A stretch of 64,000 bases of DNA from Kitasatospora albolonga. Lineage in GTDB: Bacteria; Actinomycetota; Actinomycetes; Streptomycetales; Streptomycetaceae. The notes under the pieces are model-generated. The model worked only from the letters and a program-made list of their open reading frames with translations. It was not told where the DNA came from and searched no databases. The DNA lies in contig CP020563.1 of the NCBI GenBank assembly GCA_002082585.1, forward strand, positions 2,474,001 through 2,538,000, given 5' to 3'. Positions 43,858 through 52,296 of the stretch are shown here, in pieces. Position 1 is the stretch's first letter; every line of letters begins with the position of its first letter. The translations under genes and the position numbers were made by a program.

Positions 43858-44971
43858 AGGCAGCGCTCGGCAGACCGTACGCGTCGGCGATCAGCTCGTA
43901 GCTGCGCAGCCGCGCCTCGCCGCCGTGCGCGTTGGCGGTGATCATCAGCTCGTCGGCGCCGGTGCGCTTGGCCAGGTCGTCCAGGCCGGTGCGGACCTCG
44001 TCGGCGGTGCCGTGGATCACGTTGGCGAGCCAGCCGTCGACGAACTCCCGCTCCATCGGGGAGAAGTCGTACGCGGCCGCCTCCTCCGGACTCGGGATCA
44101 GCCCCGGCCGCCCGGTGCGGAGCCGGACCATGGACAGCGCGCCGGTCAGCACCTGGCGGCGGGCCTCGCGCTCGTCGTCGGCGGCCAGCGCGGAGACGCC
44201 GATCAGGGCGTACGGGGTGTCCAGCACGGCGGAGGGCCGGAAGGACTCCCGGTACAGGTCGAGCGCCGGGATCGTGTTCCGTGCCGAGAAGTGGTGGGCG
44301 AACGCGAACGGCAGCCCGAGCGTGCCCGCCAGCCGGGCGCTGAAGCCGGAGGAGCCCAGCAGCCAGACGGGCGGCCGGTGCGCGGACTGCACCCCGCCGG
44401 GGGCGGTGGCCTGGACGGGGCCCGGTACGGCGTGGATGCGTGCGTACGGGTGCCCGTCGGGGAAGTCGTCGTCCAGGAACCGGATCAACTCGCTGAGCTG
44501 CTGCGGAAAATCCTCGGCCCCTTCGTTGAGCCGGTCGCTGCGGCGCAGGGCGGCGGCCGTCGCGCCGTCCGTGCCGGGGGCCCGGCCGAGGCCGAGGTCG
44601 ACGCGGCCGGGGGCCATCGCCTCCAGGGTTCCGAACTGCTCGGCGATCACCAGCGGGGCGTGGTTGGGCAGCATCACGCCGCCGGAGCCGAGCCGGATGC
44701 GGTCGGTGTGGGCGGCGATATGGGCGAGGATCACGGCCGGGGAGGACGAGGCGACCCCGGGCATGGAGTGGTGCTCGGCGACCCAGTAGCGGTGGAAGCC
44801 GCGGCGTTCGGTGAGCCGGGCGATCTCGACCCCGGTGCGCAGAGCCTGGGTGGCGGTGCGGCCCTGCCCCACGGTGACCAGGTCGAGGACGGAGAGGGGG
44901 ACGGGGGCGGTGCCCGCGGCCGTCCCCCGGATTCCGTCGCCGTCCGTCCGGTCGCCCTGGATCTCGTTCAC
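43856..44971 (-). CDS. LLM-class flavin-dependent oxidoreductase
   Basis: A 371-residue bacterial-luciferase-like (MsnO8-type) monooxygenase with a TIM barrel. VPLSVLDLVTVG (strand 1), RYWVAEHHSMPGVASSSPAVILAHIA (FMN/His region, about 65-90), IRLGSGGVMLPNHAPLVIAEQFGTLEAMAPGRVDLGLGRAPGTD and VWLLGSSGFSA are characteristic. These enzymes use reduced FMN and oxygen on many substrates, so the substrate is unknown. The GTG at 44971 has GGGAGAGGG upstream. It stands alone on the minus strand. Confidence 0.9.
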   Translation of the reverse strand: MNEIQGDRTDGDGIRGTAAGTAPVPLSVLDLVTVGQGRTATQALRTGVEIARLTERRGFHRYWVAEHHSMPGVASSSPAVILAHIAAHTDRIRLGSGGVMLPNHAPLVIAEQFGTLEAMAPGRVDLGLGRAPGTDGATAAALRRSDRLNEGAEDFPQQLSELIRFLDDDFPDGHPYARIHAVPGPVQATAPGGVQSAHRPPVWLLGSSGFSARLAGTLGLPFAFAHHFSARNTIPALDLYRESFRPSAVLDTPYALIGVSALAADDEREARRQVLTGALSMVRLRTGRPGLIPSPEEAAAYDFSPMEREFVDGWLANVIHGTADEVRTGLDDLAKRTGADELMITANAHGGEARLRSYELIADAYGLPSAA

Positions 44972-45131
44972 GTGTCGGCCCTCTCCCGGTGGTGCTCGTC
45001 GTACGCGGTCGTACGCATCGGAGGCGTACAACAGGAGGTGGGCTCCGCTTATTCCGGAGCCGGGCTCCGGGAGGGGCGCGGTCCGGGAGAAGCCGCCCAC
45101 CGGGAGGGACCGCCGGGGCCGGTGGCGGCAG

Positions 45132-45896
45132 CTACTCCCGCACCTCGATGCCCTTCGGCTCCACCGCCCCCGGCACCGGCCGGTGGGTGGCGAAGAGGGT
45201 GCCGAGCGTCGGGGCCCAGACCCGGCGGTCGGTGAGCCGCAGCCCCTCCCGGACCGTCACCTGGCTCGCCGTGAGGACCGGCTTGCCAAGCGCCTCCTCC
45301 AGCTCCGGGATGTACGCGGCCGTGTGCAGGGCCGCGTCCGGGAGCAGCAGCACCTCGGCGTCCGGGTGGTCCGCGGCGAGGGCGAGCTCCTTGACCTGGC
45401 CCGGCTCCCACCCCGCGGCCTCGGCGGCGGTGGCGAGGCCGGCGCTCCGGGAGGCCACCACCTCCGTACCGCCCGCCGCCAGGAAGTCGGCGAAGAGCGC
45501 GGTGACGTCCTCGGGCCAGGCGGCGGCGACCGCGACCCGGCCCGCGCCCAGCTCCCGTACCGCGTGGACGAAGCCGAAGGCGGTGCTGGAGGCGGGCAGG
45601 CCCGCGCTCCGGGCGAGGGTGGCGATCTGGTTGTGGGCGCCCGCCCAGCCGTAGACGAAGCTGCCGCCGGGGCTCGCCCAGACGAGTGCCTCCGCGCCCG
45701 CGAGGCGCAGTTCCTCGACGCCCTCGGTGAGCCGCTCGGGCGCCCCGCTCCCGCGCAGCGCGTCGGGGCGGTACGCGCCCTCGCCCGCGTCGGTGGAGAA
45801 CAGGGGCAGCCTGACGTCCGTGTCGAGCGTGATCTCGATCCGTGGGAAGTCGTCCTCGGCGGCGTGGCCCGGGTAGAGAAGTCCTACGGTCGTCAT
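45132..45896 (-). CDS. Asp/Glu racemase-superfamily protein, EutA/maleate-isomerase-like, lacking catalytic Cys
   Basis: The 254-residue protein has the pseudosymmetric fold of maleate isomerase, arylmalonate decarboxylase and the ectoine-utilisation protein EutA. Typical members have Cys in a GCTSGSF-like motif and a second Cys in the C-terminal half. Here the first reads ASPGGSF (Ser75 in place of Cys) and the second LLPDAALHT (Asp187 in place of Cys). The standard two-thiol chemistry is thus not possible; the protein could bind ligands or use another mechanism. GGAAGGG precedes the ATG at 45896. The ehuBCDA ectoine-type transporter 1.4 kb away favours an EutA-like role, but that is inference. 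Confidence 0.75.
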   Translation of the reverse strand: MTTVGLLYPGHAAEDDFPRIEITLDTDVRLPLFSTDAGEGAYRPDALRGSGAPERLTEGVEELRLAGAEALVWASPGGSFVYGWAGAHNQIATLARSAGLPASSTAFGFVHAVRELGAGRVAVAAAWPEDVTALFADFLAAGGTEVVASRSAGLATAAEAAGWEPGQVKELALAADHPDAEVLLLPDAALHTAAYIPELEEALGKPVLTASQVTVREGLRLTDRRVWAPTLGTLFATHRPVPGAVEPKGIEVRE

Positions 45897-46034
45897 GTTC
45901 ACCCTTCCTTCGCGTCGGGCGCGGGAAGCCACTGGTGCCCCTGTCACTGTCAAGTATTCCCCCGGCGGGGCGGGGACGGCGGGTGGGCGGGGGCCGTCCG
46001 GGCCGTGTTGACGGGGGCGGGGGCGGCTGCGAGC

Positions 46035-46100
46035 GTGAGCGGGAGCCGAGATCACGTGAGCGGGACCCGAGATCAGCAGCTGAGATCAGGAGCTGAGATC
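46035..46100. repeat. Nested direct repeats with GAGATCA core
   Basis: A 21-bp unit starting GTGAGCGGG and containing CGAGATCA is repeated at 46035 and 46056. It is followed by a 13-bp unit, GAGATCAGCAGCT (46069) and GAGATCAGGAGCT (46082), and a further GAGATC at 46095. The block lies 50-115 bp upstream of the dehydrogenase start. Confidence 0.75.
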
Positions 46101-46151
46101 GCGCCCCACCCACCTGCCCCACCTGCGACGTTGCGGAGTGATGAGCCACCG

Positions 46152-47147
46152 ATGCCGGAACCCGTCGTCCTCGTCCTCGACGCCGATCCGCCCCCGCGCC
46201 TGGGGCGGCTGACCGGCCGGGCCCGGGTCCTGCGCACCGACGGGGCGGGGCTGGCCGACCGGCTGCCCGGGGCCGATGTGCTGCTGGTGTGGGACTTCAC
46301 CTCCGACGCGGTGCGCCGCGCCTGGCCCGGGGAGGGGCCCCGGCCGCGCTGGGTGCACGCGGCGAGCGCGGGCGTGGACCGGCTGCTCTGTCCGGAGCTG
46401 GCCGCGTCCGGCACCGTACTGACCAACGCCCGGGGCATCTTCGAGCGGCCGATCGCGGAGTACGTGGCCGGGCTGGTGCTGGCCCTCGCCAAGGATCTGC
46501 CCACCACCCTGGCCCTCCAGCGGGAGCGGCGCTGGCACCACCGGGAGGGGCAGCAGGTGGCCGGTTCGCGGGCGGTGGTCGTCGGCGCGGGCCCCATCGG
46601 GCGGGAGATCACCCGGCTGCTGCACGGCCTGGGCGTCCAGGTGGCGCTGGTGGGCCGGACCGCCCGGCGCACGATCCACGGCATCGAGGACCTGGGCCCG
46701 CTGGCGGCGCGCGCGGACTGGGTGATCTCGGCGGTGCCGCTGACCCCGGCCACGTACGGCATGTTCGACGCCCGCTTCTTCGGGCTGCTCCAGCCCTCGG
46801 CCCGGTTCATCAACGTGGGGCGCGGGGCGAGCGTGGTGGAGGCGGACCTCGTGGACGCGCTGAACCGCCGCTGGCTGGCGGGGGCGGCGCTGGATGTGTT
46901 CGCGGACGAACCCCTGGGCGAGCAGAGCCCGTTGTGGGAGGTGCCGGGGCTGCTGGTCTCACCGCATCTGAGCGGGGACACGGTCGGCTGGCGGGACCGG
47001 CTGAGCGAGCAGTTCGTGGCGATGTACGAACTATGGGCGGAAGGCGAGCCGTTGCCCAACGTGGTGGACAAGGAACGGGGTTACGTCCCGTCCGCCGACA
47101 ACTCCGCGGAGAAATCCGCGGAGACAGAAGACACCTCCCCGGAGTGA
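46152..47147 (+). CDS. D-isomer-specific 2-hydroxyacid dehydrogenase
   Basis: The 331-residue NAD(P)-dependent dehydrogenase has the glycine loop VVVGAGPIGREITRL (about 145-159) and the catalytic triad positions: Arg in NVGRGASVVEADLVDAL, Glu in DVFADEPLG and His in LLVSPHLSG. These enzymes interconvert 2-keto acids and D-2-hydroxy acids. The C-terminal 25 residues are an acidic tail. It lies directly upstream of ehuBCDA on the same strand with a 147-bp gap containing a possible operator. A role in catabolism of the imported compound is plausible but unproven. Confidence 0.9.
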   Translation: MPEPVVLVLDADPPPRLGRLTGRARVLRTDGAGLADRLPGADVLLVWDFTSDAVRRAWPGEGPRPRWVHAASAGVDRLLCPELAASGTVLTNARGIFERPIAEYVAGLVLALAKDLPTTLALQRERRWHHREGQQVAGSRAVVVGAGPIGREITRLLHGLGVQVALVGRTARRTIHGIEDLGPLAARADWVISAVPLTPATYGMFDARFFGLLQPSARFINVGRGASVVEADLVDALNRRWLAGAALDVFADEPLGEQSPLWEVPGLLVSPHLSGDTVGWRDRLSEQFVAMYELWAEGEPLPNVVDKERGYVPSADNSAEKSAETEDTSPE

Positions 47148-47177
47148 GACCGTCACCCTCCGCCCGTCCGGGCCACG

Positions 47178-47192
47178 GGAAGGTCACCTTCC
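47178..47192. promoter_or_regulatory. Inverted repeat upstream of ehuB
   Basis: GGAAGGT-C-ACCTTCC, perfect 7-bp arms around one base, about 100 bp before the ehuB ATG and just upstream of a possible promoter (TTGGGT near 47202). It could be an operator; the IclR gene after ehuA is a candidate regulator. Confidence 0.4.
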
Positions 47193-47294
47193 GGCCACTG
47201 TTGGGTTACATGCCCCGGCTTCCTGCATAGACGTACGGGATCGGGCAGGCGCTCACCCTGTCCGGACTGTTCGACCTCCAGGAGACCGCGAACC

Positions 47295-48197
47295 ATGGCT
47301 GACTATCCTCACCTTTCCCGCCGGGGCTTCCTCAATCGATCGGCGGCCGTGGGTGGCCTGTTGGTCGTGCCGGGGCTGCTGACCGCGTGCAGCAAGACCG
47401 ACGCGGGCTCCGTGACCGGCGAGGGCGCCCTCGCCAAGCTGCGCGAGCAAGGCTTCGTCCGGGTGGCGTACGCCAACGAGGCGCCGTACGGCTACCTGGA
47501 GGGCAAGGAGCTGAAGGGCGAGGCGCCGACCCTGCACCGGGAGATCTTCAAGGCGCTGGGGGTGGAGGAGCTGAAGCCGACGCTCTCCGAGTGGGACGGG
47601 CTGATCCCGGGGCTCCAGGCGGGGAAGTACGACGTGGTCAGCGCGGGGATGGCGATCACCCCGGAGCGCTGCGGCAACGCGATCTTCTCCGAGCCGGAGT
47701 TCATCTCGCCGACCGCGCTGATGGTACGGAAGGGCAACCCGAAGAAGGTCACCGATCTGGAGTCCGCCAAGGAGGCCGGGATCACCATCGGCGTCATGTC
47801 CGGTGCGGTGGAGGGCAGTTACGCCAAGGGGGCGGGCATCCCCGAGGGGAGGATCAAGACGGTGCAGAAGCCGCAGGACGGGGCCGACGCCGTCAAGGGC
47901 GGCCGGATCGACGCGTTCCTGCTCACCGGGATCTCGCTGCGCTGGCTGGCGAAGACCAACCCCGCCACCGAAGTCACCGAGGCGTTCGTGCCGCAGATCG
48001 ACGGCAAGGCGCAGTTCTCGCCGGGCGGCGCGGTGTTCCGCAAGGGCAACGAGGATCTGCGGGACTCCTTCAACCGCGAGCTGAAGAAGATCGTGTCGGA
48101 CCGTTCGCGCTATGTGCAGCTGCTGGAGCCGTACGGCTTCGGGGAGTCGGAGATCCCGCCGGAGGACCTGAGGACGGCGGACCTGTGCAAGGGCTGA
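47295..48197 (+). CDS. ehuB: Ectoine/hydroxyectoine-type ABC substrate-binding lipoprotein
   Basis: The 300-residue exported binding protein of the polar amino acid (SBP family 3) type. The signal has the twin-arginine motif SRRGFLN followed by a hydrophobic region and a lipobox, LLTAC (Cys near residue 32), so it is a Tat-exported lipoprotein. Family 3 landmarks include VRVAYANEAPYGYLE, LSEWDGLIPGLQAGKYDVVSAGMAITPER and the C-terminal VQLLEPYGFGESEIPP. Gene order B-C-D-A matches ehuBCDA, which imports the compatible solutes ectoine and hydroxyectoine. Ligand specificity is inferred from order and family. GGAG precedes the ATG. Confidence 0.88.
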   Translation: MADYPHLSRRGFLNRSAAVGGLLVVPGLLTACSKTDAGSVTGEGALAKLREQGFVRVAYANEAPYGYLEGKELKGEAPTLHREIFKALGVEELKPTLSEWDGLIPGLQAGKYDVVSAGMAITPERCGNAIFSEPEFISPTALMVRKGNPKKVTDLESAKEAGITIGVMSGAVEGSYAKGAGIPEGRIKTVQKPQDGADAVKGGRIDAFLLTGISLRWLAKTNPATEVTEAFVPQIDGKAQFSPGGAVFRKGNEDLRDSFNRELKKIVSDRSRYVQLLEPYGFGESEIPPEDLRTADLCKG

Positions 48198-48219
48198 CGG
48201 GGCGGGCGGACGCACGCAT

Positions 48220-48951
48220 ATGAGTGACTTCTTCTCCCTCCTCGCCGAGGAGTTCCCCCAGGTGCGGTCAGGGCTGTGGGTGACGCTGGAGGCCACGGTC
48301 CTCGGCGCGCTGCTCGCTCTCGTCCTGGCCTTCGCGCTGGGTCTGATGGCGGGCAGCCGGCTGCTCCTGGCGCGCGGGGTCTCCCGGGTGGTCGTGGAGT
48401 TCTTCCGGGGCACCTCCCTCTACGTCCAGCTGTTCTGGCTCTACTACGCGATGCCGCCGCTGACGGGGTACGAACTCACCCCGCTGGTCTGCGGGGTGGT
48501 CGCGTTCGGCCTCAACTTCGGTGCGTACGGCGCTGAAGTGGTGCGCGGTGCCGTCAACTCCGTACCACGCGGGCAGTACGAGGCGGCGATCGCGCTCAAT
48601 CTGAGCCCGGCCCGGCGGCTGTGGAAGGTGATCCTGCCGCAGGCGTGGGTGCAGATGATCCCGAGCTTCACCAATCTGCTGATCCAGCTGCTGAAGGCGA
48701 CCCCGCTGCTCTGGCTGATCTCGGCCGCCGATCTGATGACGGTGGTCCAGACGCTGCGCGACCGTACCGGTGAGACACTCACCGCCTATCTGACCCTGCT
48801 GGCCGCCTACTTCGTGCTGGCCTACGCGCTGACGCTGCTGATGAACCTGCTGGAGCGGACCGCCAAGCGGCGGCTCGGCCTGGAGCCCGGCGCGAAGAGC
48901 CTGTTCAAGAGCCGCAGCGCGACCACCGCCACCACGGGAGGTGCCGCGTGA
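48220..48951 (+). CDS. ehuC: Ectoine-type ABC transporter permease EhuC
   Basis: A 243-residue inner-membrane permease of the HisM/GlnP type with about five helices and the EAA motif EAAIALNLSPARRLWKVILPQA near residue 127. It starts 22 bp after ehuB and overlaps ehuD by 4 bp. The protein forms the translocation pore with EhuD. The C-terminal 20 residues are a Thr/Ala-rich tail. Confidence 0.9.
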   Translation: MSDFFSLLAEEFPQVRSGLWVTLEATVLGALLALVLAFALGLMAGSRLLLARGVSRVVVEFFRGTSLYVQLFWLYYAMPPLTGYELTPLVCGVVAFGLNFGAYGAEVVRGAVNSVPRGQYEAAIALNLSPARRLWKVILPQAWVQMIPSFTNLLIQLLKATPLLWLISAADLMTVVQTLRDRTGETLTAYLTLLAAYFVLAYALTLLMNLLERTAKRRLGLEPGAKSLFKSRSATTATTGGAA

Positions 48952-49589
48952 ACGGCTTCGACTGGGAAGCTGCCGGGGATGTCCTGCCCCTGGTGCTCCA
49001 GGGCTTCAAGGTCACTCTGCTGGCCACCGTGCTGGGCACCCTGGTGGCGGCCGTGCTGGGGCTGGCGGTCGCGATGGCCGGGCGGGCGCCGAGCAGGTTC
49101 GTGACGGTCCCGGTGCGGGTCGTCATGGAGTTCGTCCGCTCCACCCCGCTGCTGGTCCAACTGGTGGGCGCGGCGGCCCTGTTCAACACGGTCGAGCCGC
49201 TGGTCATCGGCATCGCGGTGCTGGGCGTCCACTACGCCGCGTACACCTCCGAGGTCTACCGGGCCGGGATCGACGGCGTACCGAAGGGCCAGTGGGAGGC
49301 GTGCCGCGCGCTGTCGCTGCCGCCCCGGCGGGCCTGGCAGGCCGTGATCCTGCCGCAGGCGGTGCGCAACGTGCTGCCCGCCCTCGGGAACTACGCGATC
49401 TCGATGTTCAAGGAGACCCCGTTCCTCGCCGTGATCATGGTGCAGGAGATGGTCTTCGAGGCCCGGAAGTACGGGGCCGAGCACTTCGCGTACACCGAGG
49501 CGTTCACCCTCGCGGGTCTGGTCTTCCTGGTCGCGAGCTACCCCACGTCGCTGTTGATGAGAAAGCTGGAGAAGCGCCTTGGCCACTGA
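48948..49589 (+). CDS. ehuD: Ectoine-type ABC transporter permease EhuD
   Basis: A 213-residue permease homologous to EhuC, with the EAA motif EACRALSLPPRRAWQAVILPQA near residue 118 and about five membrane helices. The GTG start overlaps the ehuC stop (GTGA) and its 3' end overlaps ehuA by 11 bp, so the four ehu genes are a single translationally coupled operon. Confidence 0.9.
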   Translation: MNGFDWEAAGDVLPLVLQGFKVTLLATVLGTLVAAVLGLAVAMAGRAPSRFVTVPVRVVMEFVRSTPLLVQLVGAAALFNTVEPLVIGIAVLGVHYAAYTSEVYRAGIDGVPKGQWEACRALSLPPRRAWQAVILPQAVRNVLPALGNYAISMFKETPFLAVIMVQEMVFEARKYGAEHFAYTEAFTLAGLVFLVASYPTSLLMRKLEKRLGH

Positions 49590-50424
49590 ACCCCTCCCCC
49601 TGAAGAAGACAGCGGCCCCGGCCCCCGAGGACGCGGTCCCGGCGGCCGGGAGCACGGACGGGCCGCTGGTCCGCTTCGACAAGGTGGTCAAGCGGTACGG
49701 CGACCATGTGGTGCTGGACCAGCTGGACTTCACGGTCGACCGCGGCGAGCACGTCACCCTGATCGGGCCCAGCGGCTCGGGCAAGACCACGATCCTGCGG
49801 CTGCTGATGACGCTGGAGAAGGTCAGCGACGGGGTGATCTGGGTGAACGGCTCCCCGCTCTCCCACGTCCGCACCCCGGGCGGGGCGCTGAAGCCCGCGG
49901 GCGAGAAGCAGCTGCGGGAGTCCCGGAAGAAGATCGGGATGGTCTTCCAGCAGTTCAACCTCTTCCCCAACATGAAGGTGCTCCAGAACATCACCGAGGC
50001 GCCCGTCAGCGTCCTGGGCAAGAGCCGCGAGGAGGCGGAGACCCGGGCCCGGGAGCTGCTGGAGCTGGTGGGGCTCTCCGACAAGGTCGACGCGCACCCC
50101 TCCCAGCTCTCCGGCGGCCAGCAGCAGCGGGTGGCCATCGCGCGGGCGCTGGCGATGGAGCCGGAGATCCTGCTGCTGGACGAGGTGACGTCGGCGCTGG
50201 ACCCGGAGCTGGTGGCGGGGGTGCTGGAGCTGCTCGGCGACATCGCCCGGAACACCGACATCACCATGCTCTGCGTCACCCATGAGATGAACTTCGCCCG
50301 GGACGTCTCCGAGAAGGTGCTGATGTTCGACGCGGGGCGGGTCGTGGAGTCCGGGACCCCGGAGAAAATCTTCTCCGATCCCTCGCACGAACGTACGCGC
50401 GAGTTCCTCAACGCGGTGCTGTGA
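49579..50424 (+). CDS. ehuA: Ectoine-type ABC transporter ATPase EhuA
   Basis: The 281-residue ATP-binding subunit. Walker A is GPSGSGKTT (63-71), the signature LSGGQQQRVAIARAL (about 177-191), Walker B ILLLDEVTSALDP (about 198-210) and the switch His is in CVTHEM. The first 28 residues are an Ala/Pro extension not needed for the fold. It energises uptake through EhuC/EhuD using EhuB-delivered substrate. The start at 49579 lies inside ehuD, with a GAGAAG element upstream. Confidence 0.92.
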   Translation: MATEPLPLKKTAAPAPEDAVPAAGSTDGPLVRFDKVVKRYGDHVVLDQLDFTVDRGEHVTLIGPSGSGKTTILRLLMTLEKVSDGVIWVNGSPLSHVRTPGGALKPAGEKQLRESRKKIGMVFQQFNLFPNMKVLQNITEAPVSVLGKSREEAETRARELLELVGLSDKVDAHPSQLSGGQQQRVAIARALAMEPEILLLDEVTSALDPELVAGVLELLGDIARNTDITMLCVTHEMNFARDVSEKVLMFDAGRVVESGTPEKIFSDPSHERTREFLNAVL

Positions 50425-50591
50425 CCTCGCGGTTGAAGCATCGACCATGACGCTGGCATATGCCAGAAGGGTGCGCCCCAGCTGACGGGGCCGGGGCGCC
50501 CCTACTGACTCGTCAACTGGCGCCCCGAAAGCGGGGCCCGGCCGCTATCGTGGGGCCGAAGCTTGCGGTCACAACCTTGTAGGGGGACACC

Positions 50592-51350
50592 GTGGCGTTG
50601 AAGCCCGAGCCGACCGCACCGTTCCACTCGGTGCAGTACGCCCTGCGCGTGCTCGAATCGGTCTCCCGGCACGGCGACGGTGTGACCGAGGCCCGGATCT
50701 CCCGCGAGACAGGGCTGCCGGCCGGACACCTCGCTCCCCTGCTCCTGACGCTGCGCCGCGAGGGGTACGTCGAGCAGGTCGGCGACGGCGCGTACGTCAT
50801 AGGGGCCTCGCTGCTCCTCCTCGGCTCCGGGGCGGCCCGCCGCCAGGCCCTGGAGAGCAGGCTCCAGCTCGCCATGGACCAGCTGCGCGACGCGGTCGGC
50901 GCCGCCGTCTACCTCAGCCGGTACGTGGACGGCGAGGTCAGCGTCGTCCAGGTCGCCGACGGCCCGCTCACCCCGGCGGTCAACGAGTGGGTGGACTTCC
51001 GCTCCTCCGCACACGCCAGCGCGGTCGGCAAGTGCCTGCTGGGCCAGCTCGACCACGAGGGGCGGCGCGACCACCTCTCCCGGCACCGGATCGCCCGGCT
51101 CACCTCGCGGACGATCACCAGCGAGAAGGTCCTCTTCGCCAAGCTGGACGCCCAGCCCGCCACGGTCCCGGTGCTGGACCTCCAGGAGTACGCGTTGGGC
51201 ACCGTCTGCGCGGCGGTCCCGCTGACGGCCGGGGCCACCGCAGGCTGCCTCGCCCTCTCCCTGCCCATCGAGGAGGCCCACCGCCTCCGCGAGGCGGCGG
51301 ACACCCTGAACCGGCGCGCGGCCCCGGTCCTGCTGTCACTGGCGCTGTAG
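50592..51350 (+). CDS. IclR-family transcriptional regulator
   Basis: A 252-residue protein with an N-terminal winged helix-turn-helix (SVQYALRVLESVSRHGDGVTEARISRETGLPAGHLAPLLLTLRREGYV, about 13-60) and an IclR effector domain (about 75-250; SAHASAVGKCLLGQL is the characteristic core). IclR proteins often control catabolic genes next to them. Here ehuBCDA ends 167 bp upstream on the same strand, so it may regulate that operon. The GTG follows a weak AGGGGGA site 6 nt upstream. Confidence 0.88.
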   Translation: MALKPEPTAPFHSVQYALRVLESVSRHGDGVTEARISRETGLPAGHLAPLLLTLRREGYVEQVGDGAYVIGASLLLLGSGAARRQALESRLQLAMDQLRDAVGAAVYLSRYVDGEVSVVQVADGPLTPAVNEWVDFRSSAHASAVGKCLLGQLDHEGRRDHLSRHRIARLTSRTITSEKVLFAKLDAQPATVPVLDLQEYALGTVCAAVPLTAGATAGCLALSLPIEEAHRLREAADTLNRRAAPVLLSLAL

Positions 51351-51446
51351 CCGCCGGGGGCCTTCTCCTCCGGCACCGCGGGCGGCCGGGCGCCCTGGTT
51401 CCGTGGCCGCCAGGCCCGGTCCCCGGCAGCGGGTAACGTCGCCGCC

Positions 51447-52001
51447 ATGCACCCACCGATACCGCTGCTGGAGCTGCTCAAGGAGTTCGACGGCAGCGTC
51501 GACGACTACTACGCCCCCGGTTTCGAGCTGCTCCCGTCCGACGAGGACGACGGCGGCTACCCCCCGCTCTCCAGCCAGGTCCGGCCCTTCGCCCAGGCGA
51601 ACGGCTCCGGCTCCACGTACGCGATCTGGCTGCGGGACGACCGCGCCGACCTCGCGACGCTGCCGGTCCTCCTCCTCGGCGACGAGGGCGGGGTCCATGT
51701 CGTGGCCCGCGATCTGCCCGAGCTGCTGCGCGTCGTCGCCGCCGGCTGGTCCCCGATGTGCGCATGGGACAGCCTCGACTACTACGACGAGCGCGAGGAG
51801 GAGGAAGAGGAGGGCGAGGAGTGGGACCCCTGCCCGGAGAACCCGGCGTTCCGCGTCTGGCTGCGGGAGCACCTCGGCCTCGAGGCCGCCGAGGACCCCA
51901 ACGAGATCGTCCGGGCGGCGGGGGCGGAGCTGTGGGAGCCGTTCGCCGCCTGGATCGGCCCGCTGATCCCGGACGCCGTCGGCTCCCGCCGGGGCGCGTA
52001 G
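51447..52001 (+). CDS. Acidic SMI1/KNR4-like protein of unknown function
   Basis: The 184-residue soluble protein contains a very acidic run (EREEEEEEGEE, about 115-125). Its pattern PLLELLKEFDGSVDDYYAPGFELLPS, then YAIWLRDDRADLATLPVLLLGDEGGVHVVARDLPELLRVVAAG, resembles the SMI1/KNR4 (SUKH) family, in which some members are immunity proteins in contact-dependent toxin systems. No toxin gene is adjacent, so a housekeeping or orphan role is as likely. It ends 63 bp before tRNA-Lys copy 2. Confidence 0.7.
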   Translation: MHPPIPLLELLKEFDGSVDDYYAPGFELLPSDEDDGGYPPLSSQVRPFAQANGSGSTYAIWLRDDRADLATLPVLLLGDEGGVHVVARDLPELLRVVAAGWSPMCAWDSLDYYDEREEEEEEGEEWDPCPENPAFRVWLREHLGLEAAEDPNEIVRAAGAELWEPFAAWIGPLIPDAVGSRRGA

Positions 52002-52064
52002 GGGCCTCGGCGGGCGGGTGTCATCAGCACCCCTCCGGACCAGGTATTATTTTCGAGTCAGCAG

Positions 52065-52138
52065 GCGCCGTTAGCTCAGTTGGTTAGAGCAGCTGACTCT
52101 TAATCAGCGGGTCCGGGGTTCGAGTCCCTGACGGCGCA
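52065..52138 (+). tRNA. tRNA-Lys (CTT), copy 2
   Basis: Identical in all 74 bases to the copies at 40100 and 57031, with the same 8 nt GTCAGCAG directly before it. TATTAT at 52045-52050 is a good -10 candidate, 14 nt from the tRNA. Confidence 0.97.
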
Positions 52139-52147
52139 CGACACACC

Positions 52148-52180
52148 AGTGGGCGGTCTCCTTCACGGAGACCGCCCACT
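52148..52180 (+). terminator. Hairpin terminator after tRNA-Lys copy 2
   Basis: Perfect 14-bp inverted repeat AGTGGGCGGTCTCC / GGAGACCGCCCACT with a 5-nt loop, 9 bp after the tRNA. Confidence 0.85.
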
Positions 52181-52296
52181 GTGCTGTTCCCACCCCGCTC
52201 ACGCCGCGGCGGACGCCAACGGCGGCCCCGGCTCAGGGCCGCCGTTTCGAGCCACAGCGGAAGGTCAGGGCAGTCGTACGGCTACCCCGGGAGGCG

